Translations under genes and position numbers: made by a program | Assembly: GCA_008360955.1 (NCBI GenBank) | Contig: LUCM01000138.1 | Coordinates: 186,001-250,000, forward strand | Reading direction: 5' to 3' | Source: Fasciolopsis buskii | Taxonomy: Eukaryota; Platyhelminthes; Trematoda; Plagiorchiida; Fasciolidae | DNA length: 64,000 bases | Notes under the pieces: generated by a model | Database searches by the model: none | Seen by the model: only the letters and a program-made list of their open reading frames with translations | Told to the model about the DNA's origin: nothing | In this document: positions 23,555-37,300 of the stretch, in pieces | How the letters are laid out: each line of letters opens with the position of its first letter | Numbering within the stretch: position 1 is the first letter of the stretch

Positions 23555-24190
23555 TTGATGAGTATTATTAATTTCCGTTTGCGTTCGCGTGTTTCGGTGT
23601 TACCGCCAGCACTATCACTTCCTGTTCCCGTCATCTATTTTCTATCTTTGGATTGCTCTAATATTCTATCTGATAGTAGTCCATCCTTCGTGTCGGATCC
23701 AGCTGAACGGTTTTCTCACACCAACGGCATTGCAACCAGCCGAACCACATCATGTCAATGGTTAAGTCGAGCGGTTAAACAGTATACTATGGAAAACAAT
23801 ACCGTTGAGACTGAAGGCGCAAGGCTTGTCTTCCAGCTACTGGGAGGAGGTTCATTTGCCTGCTCTGTATTCGATTCGCCCCTTCTGTGCACACCCACTA
23901 ACCCAACTCCTCATAAGCGATTCGTCAAACGTAATCGTAGATCGGCATTTGGCTACTCACTCCAGAAAAGACATTCATCAGAAAGAATGGAAGTCTATCC
24001 AAGTATGATCCCTTGGTCAGCGAAGTGGATGTCATCGAGTGAAACCCGAATTGTACTCATGTGCGCTTCCCAGACGCAAGGTAACATGCGATATCTGTGC
24101 GCCGGCCGGCTCCTCCGGGAGAATCACACAATTCTAACTGCAACTGACGAACAGAAGAACTCAACACACGACTCTATCGGGACATATTGA
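23555..24190 (+). other. Unexplained 211-codon open frame upstream of FERRY3
   Basis: This is the longest open frame in the 22.5-24.8 kb flank. It is rich in Ser, Arg and Thr and has no motif I recognise. It ends 620 nt before the FERRY3 start. It could be a decayed transposon ORF, an exon of an unknown gene, or chance. Splice-like sites were not obvious at its edges. Confidence 0.25.
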
Positions 24191-24750
24191 AACAAACGGC
24201 ACAGGCATTGTAGCCGATCTTCAAATCACCCACCCTAATAATATCAGTGACAGCGGGCAGTACACCCCATCCCATAGAAACTGGCATCCCACGTACTAAT
24301 CGATTATACAAAACCCTGTTTAAAGAATGAGAGCTTGTCCCTACAACCTGAGAAGCAAGGAATTGTTGCTTCCCATTGGACGTGTTTCGTCGTCTTTGTT
24401 GCACACATTTCGTTAATCTCATAATTCACACTCTGTACACAACTTTTTTGTTTAAGACCCTTCATTACAAATCAGTGGAGAAGAATGTGGTGAATATTTG
24501 GTAGTAATTCTGAATTATTTACCAGTACTCCATTGCTACTTTTACTAGTTTCACTTTTTCTTACAGCTGATATTTCGTTAATGAGATGGATAACGCCTTA
24601 CAAACAGGCCTCTATTTCTCAGTCCTATTATCTGATTGACTGAAACCGTATCGTAGCGGCCTTGCTAACTGATGACCTAAAGGTCTAGAAAATATCATCA
24701 GGGATCATCAAGTAATTGGATCATAAATATTATTGCAAATGATTCAAAAC

Positions 24751-24771
24751 GTTCTTGCTTTCCCATCTTAG
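24751..24771 (+). promoter_or_regulatory. Possible cis- or spliced-leader trans-splice acceptor upstream of FERRY3
   Basis: A pyrimidine-rich tract ends in TTAG at 24768-24771, 41 nt before the start codon. Trematodes trans-splice many mRNAs to a spliced leader, and this tract is where such an acceptor would sit. It could equally be the acceptor of an untranslated first exon, or chance. I see no convincing TATA box or initiator nearby. Confidence 0.3.
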
Positions 24772-24812
24772 TAGTTGGATCATTGCTGGTGTTTCGGAAG
24801 CTATCCAATTAA

Positions 24813-24969
24813 ATGGGAGAATACAGAACTTTCCAGTTCTCTTATCGGGTCAACGATTCCACTCTGATCGATTTCAAACAGGATCTGATTTTCCCAATGA
24901 AATTTTCATTGGACGAGTGTTTTCACCAGCTGGTTGCAATCCATCGTATCCCACCGTTTGCGCACGCAG
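24813..24969 (+). CDS. FERRY3: FERRY3 exon 1 (N-terminus)
   Basis: It encodes residues 1-52 plus one base of the next codon. The ATG sits immediately after an in-frame TAA at 24810-24812, so no longer start is possible in this exon. The segment begins MGEYRTFQFSY and resembles the N-terminal beta-rich stretch of C12orf4. The donor is CAG|GTAGTT. Similarity at this end is weaker than in exons 5-9, so this start could still be replaced by an unseen upstream exon. Confidence 0.72.
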
Positions 24970-27900
24970 GTAGTTCATCATTTTCTTTGCAAGTTTTAAT
25001 CATCCTGTTAAGCTCTTCGAAATAGCCTGGAACAATTTGTGGATAGTGAAAACGAAAAAGACTTCAATTCGCGTTTCTCAATCATGTGGTCCGCTTTGCG
25101 TTCGGGTACGCGGGATCTTAGCCGGTTGTGTGAACAGCTGGATACAGCTTACCAGACGGTAAGATCTCATTGCATTCACTGCAGCTGTTTAGTGGTTTCA
25201 CTGTCTTACTCACTGGTGCACCAAGGTTATAGAAAAAGCAGACAGATAACAGTACAGGAAAGTTATCAGTGAAAGCTAGGAAGACGAGGAATGAATCTCT
25301 AATCATTCATTGACGGGAATACGTGGGTGCAAAATATTCCGTTCGATCAACTCTGTTGTTTACTGCATTAATACCTTGTGTTTTCTCAGACGCCTCATTC
25401 CATCATCCTTTGAATCAGGAACGTGCATATGATAATGATGTTCTCAGCACATTTAGTTTTGCGGCATGAGTAACCACTTTTTCTGCCACAGTCTTGCCCA
25501 TTTTTTCGGTTATTCCCGGCACTTCGGCATCATCATCATCACCGTCCCACAGCGTTAAACTACAAGCCCTATTGATCGTCCCATTCCTCGCTGAGCTCCA
25601 CGGTGTAATAGAAAGACTGAATGTTTGAGGTGCTCAGAATGTGGACTTGTGGCGGCGAGAAAGGGGAAGAAGGCTGCAGTAGCCAACATACGAAGTACGG
25701 TCTAACTAGAGACATCAATCACTAACTTGGCAGAAGATGACTAAACGATCGCCACTGTTCACGGTTGGCAGCAATATTCCTAAAGGTCTCCTGTCAGTTG
25801 GTTGACGGATCTTTCCGATCCCAGCTGCGGAGACGTGGGCCACCTACTTTACCATATTTCCGTGTACATCTCATTCCACGTTGCCACGTGATCTGTAGCC
25901 CTCTACATGGCTTCTTCCACTCCGTGAGAGGAACGCAAAATAGGGCACAGTATGATAAACCAGTGTTCGCCGTAAGCAATCGGTCAACAAAGGCTATTAA
26001 GCTTACTGCACCCCGATATAATATTCCCAGAATTGGTATCCAATACTAGATTCGTAAACTGCGCGCTACTCATTCCGTCGCTCCGTCCATCATCATCATC
26101 ATCGTTCAGCATTGAACCTCACTGCTCACTGCCTTTTCCCCACATTTACAGGTTCCTATAAAGAGTAAATATGAAAGGAGAACAGGAAGTAGACCTACAC
26201 AAGTAGGAAAGGACAAGAATGCTACAGTAGCCAACACCGAACAAAGTCTAGCTATTCAAACGCACTTTTTCAATCATTTTGATTCGACAAAAAATGACAT
26301 CACGATCACCACTATTCACGGTTCACTATCATATCCTTCATTGTCCCCAGTTTATGATGATGAAACGCGATTAAGGCCACTCAGTCGTAGGAGTAAAGTT
26401 TAAAATTTCGTATACTTCTTTGTTTATCATGTTATGAATCTGTTTTCTCTTTACACGCAGTGCTGTTTTTTGTTATGCTGACCGCACTCGTTTCCCTGTT
26501 TCAGCCCATATACCCATATTATTAAAGTTTTAATCGTCTGTACAAGTACATCTCTCTTCTGCGTTCGTTGCTCAAACTGTTTGTTTCCTCTCTTTCTCCT
26601 TCGGTGTCATCGTCATCATCATCATCGTTCAGCGTCAAACAGCAAGGCAAGCCTCACTGACCGCTGCCGTTTCCGCAAGGTTACATGTTTATATAGAGTC
26701 ACTATCCAAGGAAAACAGAGACTGGACCTACACAAATGGGGAAAGATAAGAATGCTACAGTAGCCAACACACGGAACATAGTCTAGCTGTACAAATGCAC
26801 TTTCTCAATCATTCTGATTCGGCAGAAAGTGACTGTTCATGGTCCACTGCCATATCCTTCAGTGTCTCCAGCCAGCAAGTTGAGTCTTTCGGACCCCAAC
26901 CACGAAGGCGTGAAACACCTACTTTACCTAACTTTGCTGTACATTTTCTCATCCCACGTTGCCACGTCATCTGTTGGCCTCCACATGGCTTCTTCTATTC
27001 CTTCGGTGTTCTTATCTTCAGCCTCTGTTTGACCAGTTTGCGAACTTAATTCTGGGTGGATTGTTTTTCTCATTGTTATCTATACTTTGGAGCAAAATGT
27101 CAAGTTTAAAATAGCCATATTCTGTCCTTAGTCTGTGAAATGGACTATAAATTTCACCCCACTAATTTTACTGTTCTATCGAACTTTTACAGCACGTTTC
27201 TAGTTATGCAAACCCTCCTCGTATTACGGACGAGGAAGTTTTCGGCCAGGCTTATAACCGCGTGATTCATTCCACGGCCGCGCAGCAGCTGATTCAGTTG
27301 GAGCATGTCTTCGCGCAAGCAGTCGCCTCGGAAGTGAATAAGCGAAACAGTGTTTTGCACCAACTGCAAGAGGAGTAAGCTTGTTGTATGCGAATCATGC
27401 CTTGCAAGAGGCTAATCGTGGCAACCAACGCGTCTTTTTTTAGTTGCCACCGATACTGATATTTTTGATAGACATAACTCATGGCGCACTGTTTTTTCAA
27501 ACACTCCAAACCAATTCCTGGTAGACTTAATTTGTCAAGGTTTTTGTTTCAGTCAGTTGTATTCTTAATACTAATAGGTTTCCCTGTGTGAGGCTCGGCT
27601 CTCAAAAGTGATTTGCGAAGTCACTTCAACTGCGGTTGCCTAGGCTCTGTAGGATCTGGTGCATGGCGCAGTCCCATTACGCAACCGGGAGTGGTCAGAT
27701 AATAAAGTATCTAACTAGCAGAAAACAAATCACTTCACGTCGTTCCTCTTGCAGCTTTTGAAACCATAGCATAACTGATTTCTATTCTCTGCCACGCTTC
27801 AGTTAACATATCACTGCACCAGTCATCAATTCTGTGAAATTTGCAAAACATGCAAAGACAGCTTAAAGCGCCGTCTAAATACTCATCAGCTGGTGTAAAC

Positions 27901-30900
27901 CGATGATTGTGTTGATTTATTCAAGGGATGGTACGTCCTCACACGGAAAACACAGAGGAATCAATTTGCTGGTATTGCATCCAAATTACTCGGGGACATT
28001 ATCCTCCGCTGATTGTCTAGTGCCCGCGAAGGACACGTAGTTTCCTCTCCGGTCAGGGTTGTATCGACAACAACTTTGTGTATGAGGTGTCGGATTCCAG
28101 ATACATCTTCCGCAGACTTAAGTGCTCTGTCTTTCTTGATCTTTGTTTGTGACGCTTTTTCACCCGATTCCACCACGAGAAAATGTATTCCTCAGAGGAG
28201 CCCACTTTCATGATTCCTTTTGAACTTTTTAATTGAGATGACTGCGGCGATAGCTCTGTCCTCGTGTAAGAAAAGTGACGTTGATATTTGCTCAGACAAG
28301 AAATCGTTTGACTTTGGATATGCAGATAATGTGTTAATGACAGAAGACTCAAATACGTTGCAGGTTTTTCCCAACCTTCTAGACGATAATGTAGGCGTGT
28401 TTGTGATCTGTCTTGCACGTTTGAGGTGTAACTGCTGTTGCAGGACTGGAATGGCTCGAAGTCGAACCTTGTAGTTGCAGGGTGAGAATTGGGTAAAGTG
28501 GCTAGTTGTAATTCCCTGATTAAGATAGGTGAACGCGATCGGGCAAAATCCATTAGATTCACGTACTTTCAAAGGGAATTTTTCAAAAGGCTAGTGGACA
28601 TATTACTTTCTGTATCAAAATATTTCCTCGGCTTTGTATCGCATAAAGCTGTTGCACGATTGAGCGGTTCGATATTGATTCAATGCTTCGTACACATTTT
28701 TTCCCATTTCATGTTACTAGTATCTCTAAAATACACAGACGATGATTTTCTTTGTTACTTATGACAATGAGACTACTCTGACGTGGTGTGACCACTTGCA
28801 TGTTCCATTACTCAACAAGCTATACAGGATGGCTTATTTTAAACCGAAGGTTCAATCATGCTTGACAGTCGGTGGATAAGTGGTCTGGCGAAGTTGGCTG
28901 CTAGTCATTCGAGGTGGGAATCGGTTTTAGTTGGTAGCTCACTCTAAAAATGATTGGAGGAACAATTGATCCGACCAGAAGACCATAGAAGTGTATACTT
29001 CGTATGCCGTCCGTTGTTGATTCTGAATCAGGATCTATCCGTCCGCTCTAGACTGACTACGAAAAATCAGTCAACCTGGTGGTCAGCTTCGGGCATTCAC
29101 CTCCGTCTCCACACTTTTGTGAAAACCTATCCACCATAAGAAGACTGCTGAACCTCCCCAGCAAGGACTACTCAAGAAAACACTCATTTGGGAACATTTC
29201 TAGAGACGTTCAGGACGACCCTGTTAACTCTCTTCCCTCGACCTTAATGACGCGTTTGGAATAGTAAAAAGCGTTTAAGTGTGCCTGTGATGCTTTACTT
29301 GTGTTAATCGGTTCATGGATTTCCGCGGTGGTTTACCTGAAAACGAGCTGTGGATTACTATCGTTCGAATTACCAAATCTATGCTTTGAAAATGCACTGA
29401 AAAAAGTTTGTGATTAGGTACCAGCAACACTTGTCGACCAATTGCTACACGGTTCTTCAGGAAGAGTCTAGTCTGTTATTGTCGCCATTGACGAAAATAC
29501 GAAGTGACGATTCATACACCATTGTTTTTTTCTCACAGTGCATTATATTGTCATAGTTGATATTTTTATTAGTATTAGTATTATCATCATTACTATTATT
29601 AGCGTTTATTTTCGCCATGATTTTTGCATTTGCAGTTAACGCATCAGATAAGCGATTTATGAGAATTGAACACTTTTGGCCCTTTTTGATTGAGTTTTGA
29701 AGCTGCAGATGGCATCTTTGTACATTCCTACATAGCCGCAAACAACAGTTCGTTTGGTCACTAGCTAATCGATGTGCGCTATGCACCATCCGTTTATTTT
29801 TTTCTCAAAGCATTTGGAATTATCAGTAACCACTTCAAAGTTCGTTTCGTCTTAGGTGCTTCTTCATGACTAATTTTATTGTACGATAAGAGTTTACATA
29901 CAAGCGCCAATGGTACCATACCTAAGGGGAAGTAAGAAAAAACGGCATTGCTTTTTTGAAATGCTATCACATGTCAGGTCTTCTATCCTAACCTTCACTC
30001 TCAGTCAGCTGGGAGCCGATGAACAGCACTGGAGTTAATACACCGTTTGAACGGCCCAGTGCGCTGATCTATAACTATCAGACGTAGTAGTGCAAATGAC
30101 CGAAATTTTTTTCGTTTCTTGGATACGATATCTGAAATGGAAAAGAGGGTTTATAGCACTGGAAGGATTAACAGTCTCACTACTGAACTTCAGTATGCTA
30201 TTCATATTTCCGTGACTGCTTTGGTTGTGTCTGATTTCGAGAATCTGATGCGCACAGGAATGGTTCGTTGTGTAAACATATAGCCGTTTATAAGCAGACG
30301 TAGGGAAACACGTTGATGGTCATATGAGGGCAAACACCATGATGCGTGACATAATGAAGATGCTCCAAATGTTCGAGGTAAAACAACGAATGAAAACTGA
30401 TAAATCGGTTGGTTAGCTTGATCCATTAGTGTACACGCTTATCGGTGGCTTCAGTAAGTAGTGAAGGCGCGATGTGCACTTACGCACTACTGAAACGTAC
30501 CTTTGGTATCCTGGTCGAATTCCAGTCACAACTGGATTAACTTTACCACTATTTTCCTATTGCCTACCTCACGGTCTGCCCTCCCGGATTCACGTGCCGT
30601 TCTTATTTTCTTAATTGATACTTGAAAAATGTCTTCGCTTCTCTCGTTTTCATATTGTACGACTGATTTTTTTTCAACAGTTTGGTCGCTGAAACCGAAA
30701 GAGGATTGCAAATGCGGGACGCGGACATCCCAACCGCAATCACCCAGCTTCAAGAGGAGCACATTCGGAATCGTGAACTGATTGAAACGCAGTGGAATAG
30801 TTGCATCAGCGAATTGCGTCATCGCCAACGCCGTCAGTTCCGCGAATTGGTCATGAATTTGGATGAACGGTTATCACTGGCAGAAACGAATACGACCGGG

Positions 30901-31350
30901 GCGGAAAAAGAAAAGCAATCGATCGAGGACAGTTTGTCTGCGATTCTGTCTGTTGCAACCCTCAAGTAAGCCATGTTGCCCGTCGTACCCGGTGACCCAT
31001 CGATTTGTTAACAACCAACATTAAGTGAAGTGTTGCGTTCGGCTCACAAAGAAAGCAATAAGCATTCGTCTCCGAGGTTCTTTGTTATGCGCTCAGCAAA
31101 ACAATTGTGTGTTTCATTGGCCATCTCTTGTTTCCGCTCTGGCTTCAGAAAAAAGATCTTGCACATGCGCCTGAACTCCTTGTGATTATAATTAGGATTC
31201 ATTGAAGCCTGACCTGTTAACTGCGTCATGCTGTTCTCGTTCCTAAGGTTGGCTCAGCCCAACTGACAAAGAATTATCAACGACTCCTAGTTGTGGTTCT
31301 TCTGTGGACTCTTCGACGAAGGGCTTCCATACACACTCCTAAGGCCACAA

Positions 31351-31394
<44 letters not shown>

Positions 31395-34300
31395 CTCGTT
31401 ACGACGGCTAACCTGCTGGTCGCTGTCGCTTAATATTTGAGCTAGGAAGGTGTCCGAAACGAATGCGAGGTGCAAAAGATTCCAGATTTCGCGAATTGTT
31501 GCCTATAGGTTGTGTATGTTCCCTCCAAGTTGCTGACAGTCGGTTTATCGTCTGGGAGAAACAACGCTTCATACTCATCTCATGACGACTGTTTGAATTC
31601 TTTACTAACGAACGATTCAGTTATTTCCTCACAATTAGCAACCAGCTGATGTCACTGAAGAAATAGGAACGATCTTTTGAAAAACCGCCGAAAAAAGTTA
31701 ATTTCGTGTCAAATTTCGTGGGACAAACTATGGCTGCACTATGGATATATTTAGTGCAATTTGCAAGTGCGCTGATTATTGATCCACTTTCGCCTGACGA
31801 AGTCACTTTGAGTTTGTCGAATAATTCGTAGAATAAACGTTATTGTCTCAGCTGCCAGCGTGGTTTACTGGTCGACGGCCCTGTTGATACATCAGAATTA
31901 CGTGTAACTCTGTGCGCACGGCGCTTTGAATTTTCAAAATGTTAATTCACTATTCCGAGTTGCGAGTATTGACATCAGTAGCTTAGCTTGGCATTAATTT
32001 AGGTTTACAAAGCTTCACTCGAAGTTACAATCGCTTCGCTTAAGTTTTAATAAGTATGCTATTCAAGTCACAGACTGTTCGTTGTGTTAACCAAACACAC
32101 TCTCTTGCTCATTTAGTTCTCTGTTCATTCTGCTGATACTTAACTAAAATTTGAATTTTGACGAGTTTTGTCAGCGTGATATTTCACGTAGAATCTAATA
32201 AATGGGAATAGTCCAGGTTGATGACTTTATCGAGGGGTTTTGAAAGCCTAATGCATCGGTATTGGACTTCATCAGCGTAACATAAAACTTATCCTAGACA
32301 AAAATTCAATGGAATTCTTTTTCAGGACTAACGAACCTAAGTCGAACGGGATCTGGAGTGTAGCAAAAAGGATGTGCGATCTGAGAAGCCTACCGACCTT
32401 AACGGAAGCGTTGGCCAGTTGTACTACCTCCCAACATCGCTGTGCTGCTGACTGTTGAGAAACTTTATTCATTAGTTATTTAATTTGCCGACATACCTAG
32501 CGGATTAACCAACGTACGGTTAACCAGATGAAATGCGTCGAAAGACTTGCACAATTCAAAATCGCCGTTTGAAGGTCGTTTTATTCGACCCGTTTCAGAT
32601 GGGAGATCTTTTTCTCATGTCTACAAAAGAACCGACACAGATGAATGTCAGCCAGAAATGAGATACAAAGTTGGCCGGAAGTAACGTTTTTTAAAGATGT
32701 ACAAAGCTGCTAAATCGGATGTTTTTTGTATCCTATTGCGAGGACGGAGGTTAACTCTTTATAAGAGAGGGTTTCCAGAACCCTCGGATCAGTTTGGAAA
32801 AACTTGCGAATTACGAAGCATTGGACTAAATTGATGAGTGCGCCATACCACTAAAAGGTAAACGGTTTTTTACAAAAGTGGTTGTTGAATTCGATTGATA
32901 ATTCTGCAAAGTTACTCGCAGGCTACATTCACCACTCTGTGCTATGCTTGTGAGAGATGTATCAGAACGACGCTTATTTAAGAGTTGGTGGGGATAAAGT
33001 TGATATATATCTACTCCGAAAGCTCCCGTAGGCCCACAATCTCCAGAAAACAACCAACGTATCGCACACAACATAACATTTGATCGGCACAACTAAATGT
33101 CCGGGCTGGACAAAAAGTTTTTTTTTCTTTATTACACGTCAGAACGGCAGATCAGTCGAACGTTCTATGACAGCTTTGAAGTTCGCATTGTTGCTACCTT
33201 GTTTTATCTAAATCAACTTGACTCCATAAGTTCCTTGCAGGACGGCAACCCCTCGTCACGTCTGAAAAAGATAGGTGCTTCTCAGAAACACCATCACGGA
33301 CGTCCAACATCCGCACCGGTTGTCACTCCACCGACAGCCAACCGTTTGGACACGTCTCTATCGGAACCATGGTCAGAGAGTTTCACCGTGCAACTGGGTC
33401 GTCAAATGCGAACCACCTGTAACTTTCGTCTTCTGCGTGCCGATCCAAATGATTTGCTCCTATCCATCAGTCCGACTAACCCGTCTGAGAAATGTTGCGC
33501 GGATGGAGCTGCCCCGGACGGGACAAAGTAAGTTGCCGTTTCGTATGTCGCACTACTATCAGCAACGATGCGTTTTGAATTTTTTTTCGAAAAGTAACAA
33601 TTCGCTTTGGATAGCTAACTATAAATCATGACAGGGGCACGCATCGCCCGTCCAAGGTCAAAAGCCAGACTGAAACTAGTGTTGCCTACCTCAGCTCGAG
33701 AACAACAGTAGTACCAACTGGATTTCTGGTTATATATTGAGTCACTCAGGTGTGATCAAGTACGTTGACCACGTGCCACCTTAAAGCATCAAAATTTCGA
33801 ATCCCATATCCACCGGCCACTGTACTGATAGACGGCAATACAGTGTCCCCTGGCTTGATACCATTCTAGGTTTCAGTGCTGGATATCGGTTCTGCTCGCC
33901 ATCAGTGCAGTCGATCCCTAACGACTACGGGATTTGCTATTCCCACTACGCTCCTGGATGTAGAAAATCAATCCTCAGCTCATCATTGGAAACTGTAAAG
34001 ACACTGCCAAGCTCTTTCTTCTTTGTCGGGAATCATCAGCTGTAGTGCCTATCCCCCGAGACTCAATCAAGACTTGAACTCCCAGACAGTGTCAGCTGAA
34101 CATGTTAGCCACTGTGCACTAGTGCCTCCATAGTTTTCAGTATTGGTGCTGCATTGTGAACCGCTTCATCATCATCCTCACACAACGTTAAAAAGCAAGG
34201 TGATCCCTCCAAGCGGCGGGCATCTTCAGCGCGCAAACCTTGTCTCGCAACCACACAACAAAATAGCGCATTGCTGCACCGTACACAGAACCTATCAACT

Positions 34301-37300
34301 TCAGTGAAATATCAGGCAGACGCCACAGGTGCTTTAGTCCGGCGTAAGCTGCTCGAGGCTTCGATATACGCGTGTCCACCTCCACTGCCGAGTTACCATC
34401 GTTTGACACACAGCTACCAAGGTAAGTGGAACGGTCCACAATCGTTAGTTTCTCTCCACTCACTATCAAGTTCGGGACTACCATCGTCCAGTCCTGTACC
34501 AGGAGTTTACACTTTGGAGGTACAAAACACATGCCGAACCGAGCCAGAAACATCGAGTCTGTCTAGTGCACCTTGTGTATGGTCCGCTGATTCGAATAGG
34601 TACACGAGGCCATCTGCGTAATCTAGGTCACAGCTTCTCACCATCTCCCAGTTCGACTCCTACATTCTGGAGACCTCCTAAAGTATCCTGCATTACCTCG
34701 TCCATGATAAAGTTGAACAGGAATGGATAGATGGGACACCCTTGCCGAAAACTGCTGGTGGTTTCAAATGAACCTGTTATTTCACCGTACACTCTCACGC
34801 GACTACAGCTATGCAAATACAATGCTCGCAGCAGGTTCACGAACTTCGCCGGCATATCACTCCGGTGAAGAGCACTGAATGACGATGTCCGATGTACTGA
34901 GTCGAACGCACCTTTCAAAGCTAGAAAAACTACTATCGTAGGTCGGCGGTATATGTGGTACGTTTTGACCAACTGGCAGAGTAAATAAAGGGACGATGCA
35001 ATCTGGACTTAGACGAAATCCGATCTGCTGTTCGCGATTGGTTACTCTCGCGAACCGGTGTCAAACGGGGCGGCATTATCGAAGCTAAGACCTCAGTAAC
35101 TCTCAGGATTAAATTAATGCCACGATAATTGCTAGTTACTGCATGTGCTCTTCTGTAAGGTGAGTGCAATCAGTGGCTCACTGAACGATAACGGATGCAC
35201 TCCCCGTTCCAAATATCACGAAGCAAGGGGATATGTGATCTTAATCAAGCTTTTACACCAGATTGGAAAGTAACTGGGATGTTCGTCGGGACCAGCCCCT
35301 TTTCTCCTTTTCAGAAGTCGACTGTTCGACTCTACTTCCAATTACGTTGGAGGGTCAACAGACACCTTCCAAGGATTCGCAGCTACAGACGTCGGACTAA
35401 ATACGTTAGCGTGCGTCTAACTAAACTGATCCCTGGAGTGCTCGGCCCAACGGCCCAGCCTATGTTGTCTACCATGGATGAACTCTCCATTTCTGTCACA
35501 CACGACTTTACTAACCGAAGTTCGTCTCCCACCGGTGTCGCGTATAGGCGTAAACAGTCTTTGGTTGTTACCTGAAGCGGCTGGTTCTTGCATCTCTTTG
35601 GCTAACTTAACCCAGCGGTTTTTACGGTCATTCTTAAGGCTTGTCGTCAATAGACGTTGTAGTTGTCGACGTACTTTGTTCATCTCCTTGCGGTTAGAGA
35701 GCTGACGTTTTTGCCGCATTAGGCTCAGTAAATCTTGTGAGGTCCAGTGTCTTTGATGAGCGCTAGATCTAGGACCACGGGCGAACCATGCTTCCAAATG
35801 TATCGCCTGTTTGATTTGGTCCCGGCACTCATGTACATTGCCTCTCGTCGAAGTTCTTAGTTCGCTGGATAGTTTCTGTTTGTAGCTGATGCGAAAAGCC
35901 GAATCAGACAGACATTGGACGACCAATCGGGTTTGTGGCCTGCGTTGATGGCCATTGAGCTGAAGCAAACATCGCATTATAACTAACGTATTCTTTGATT
36001 CGACATACGTGGTCTAGTACGATCTATGGTTCTGGACAGAACGGTACCAACGGCGGCTTACTGCCATTTGGTCGATCTGACTCAGATTACCCATCGTTTT
36101 GGAGTCTACTGTCTGAGCTACAAGCACCTTTTGGCTGGCCTGCACGAAGGTGCGCACATCGAAGGAGTCGACATTCAGAGGTAGACGAGGTTTGAGATGC
36201 TGGGATGCGCGAGGTTGATTTTCCTGTGCACCGACCGATTCATGGGGAATTCTTTGCAGACCTGTAACTCCTGGGGGATTATGGACGGATATTGCTAAGG
36301 AATCTATTCGCTATGCAGAAGAACGATTAGGGTTCTCAACCAAAGCCTCTGGTTCTGGCAAGAACCTGACCGCAGGGCGGCGAGATATTGTCAGTGGAAG
36401 CACATCTTGGATCAGTTATTCTGCCGCTCGTTTTTCCGACTGAGCTGCCTGTTCAGATGAATCTCCGCTCGGGAGGACCGGAAGACTACTTCGTCAGGCC
36501 TCTACCCGCTGGCCTTTCAGGTATGATTGGATCTTCGGCTTGAGATAAGTCTTCCTGTATAGCCCGTCGGGTAATGAAGGCACGCAAGCCGCCGCACCAT
36601 GTCGAGGTGGAATCAGGTTGAGACTGGAGGTATGCGAGCGCAATGCTCGAAGATTAACGAACCTTTCTGTCATATCCTACTGGCAGACTTCATTGGATAG
36701 TGTTGGTCGGTTGTTTGAGTCTAATACATCTTTGCAGATGGTAAAAACCACTGTTCGTTGGAATCAGCCAACTTTTACCGCCTCAGTCTTGGAGTGTACG
36801 ACTCTGCTTCCATTTTCGTTGGGGGTCAAGCGACCCCTTCCAAAGGTCCACAGTTGTTGGCGTCGGAGTAAGTAGATGAATGCGCGGCTAGCTGAATTTC
36901 TGCTCGAATTGATGGGCCTAGTGATTGATCTTTTACTGTCCATAAATATGCTCCTCATTTTTACTTCCTTTTAGTTTGGTTAAATCTGCTGCTCAAATCT
37001 ATCAAGTAGTCAGTGGTTGCAGCTTGTTCTTACACTTAATTTTACTTTGGTTTTCTACAGAGGGATATACCTGTCATGGCATTGGTAACCACAGCATCAG
37101 ATTTGTGTCTGCTTGTAAGAAAGCTCGGCCATTCTTTGCTGGTGCTTGTATATCTGTGCATGTTTATATGCAGTTGAACGGGTAAGCCGGATGGGGTACC
37201 GGTCGGTTTCTGTTCGTCATTCAAATGGTGGAACCTCATGTTATTCACCACAAATTCGGCCTGTAACTGTTGGCTTCCAGAAACCCAATTTGGTTTAGAT

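Noticed and set aside
25022..25026. TAG at 25023-25025 as the exon 2 acceptor
   Set aside because: It would shift the frame relative to exon 1; the AAG at 25010-25012 preserves it.
33097..33530. A 144-codon open frame starting upstream of FERRY3 exon 5
   Set aside because: Only the part from 33231 is conserved; the upstream part is intron that happens to stay open.
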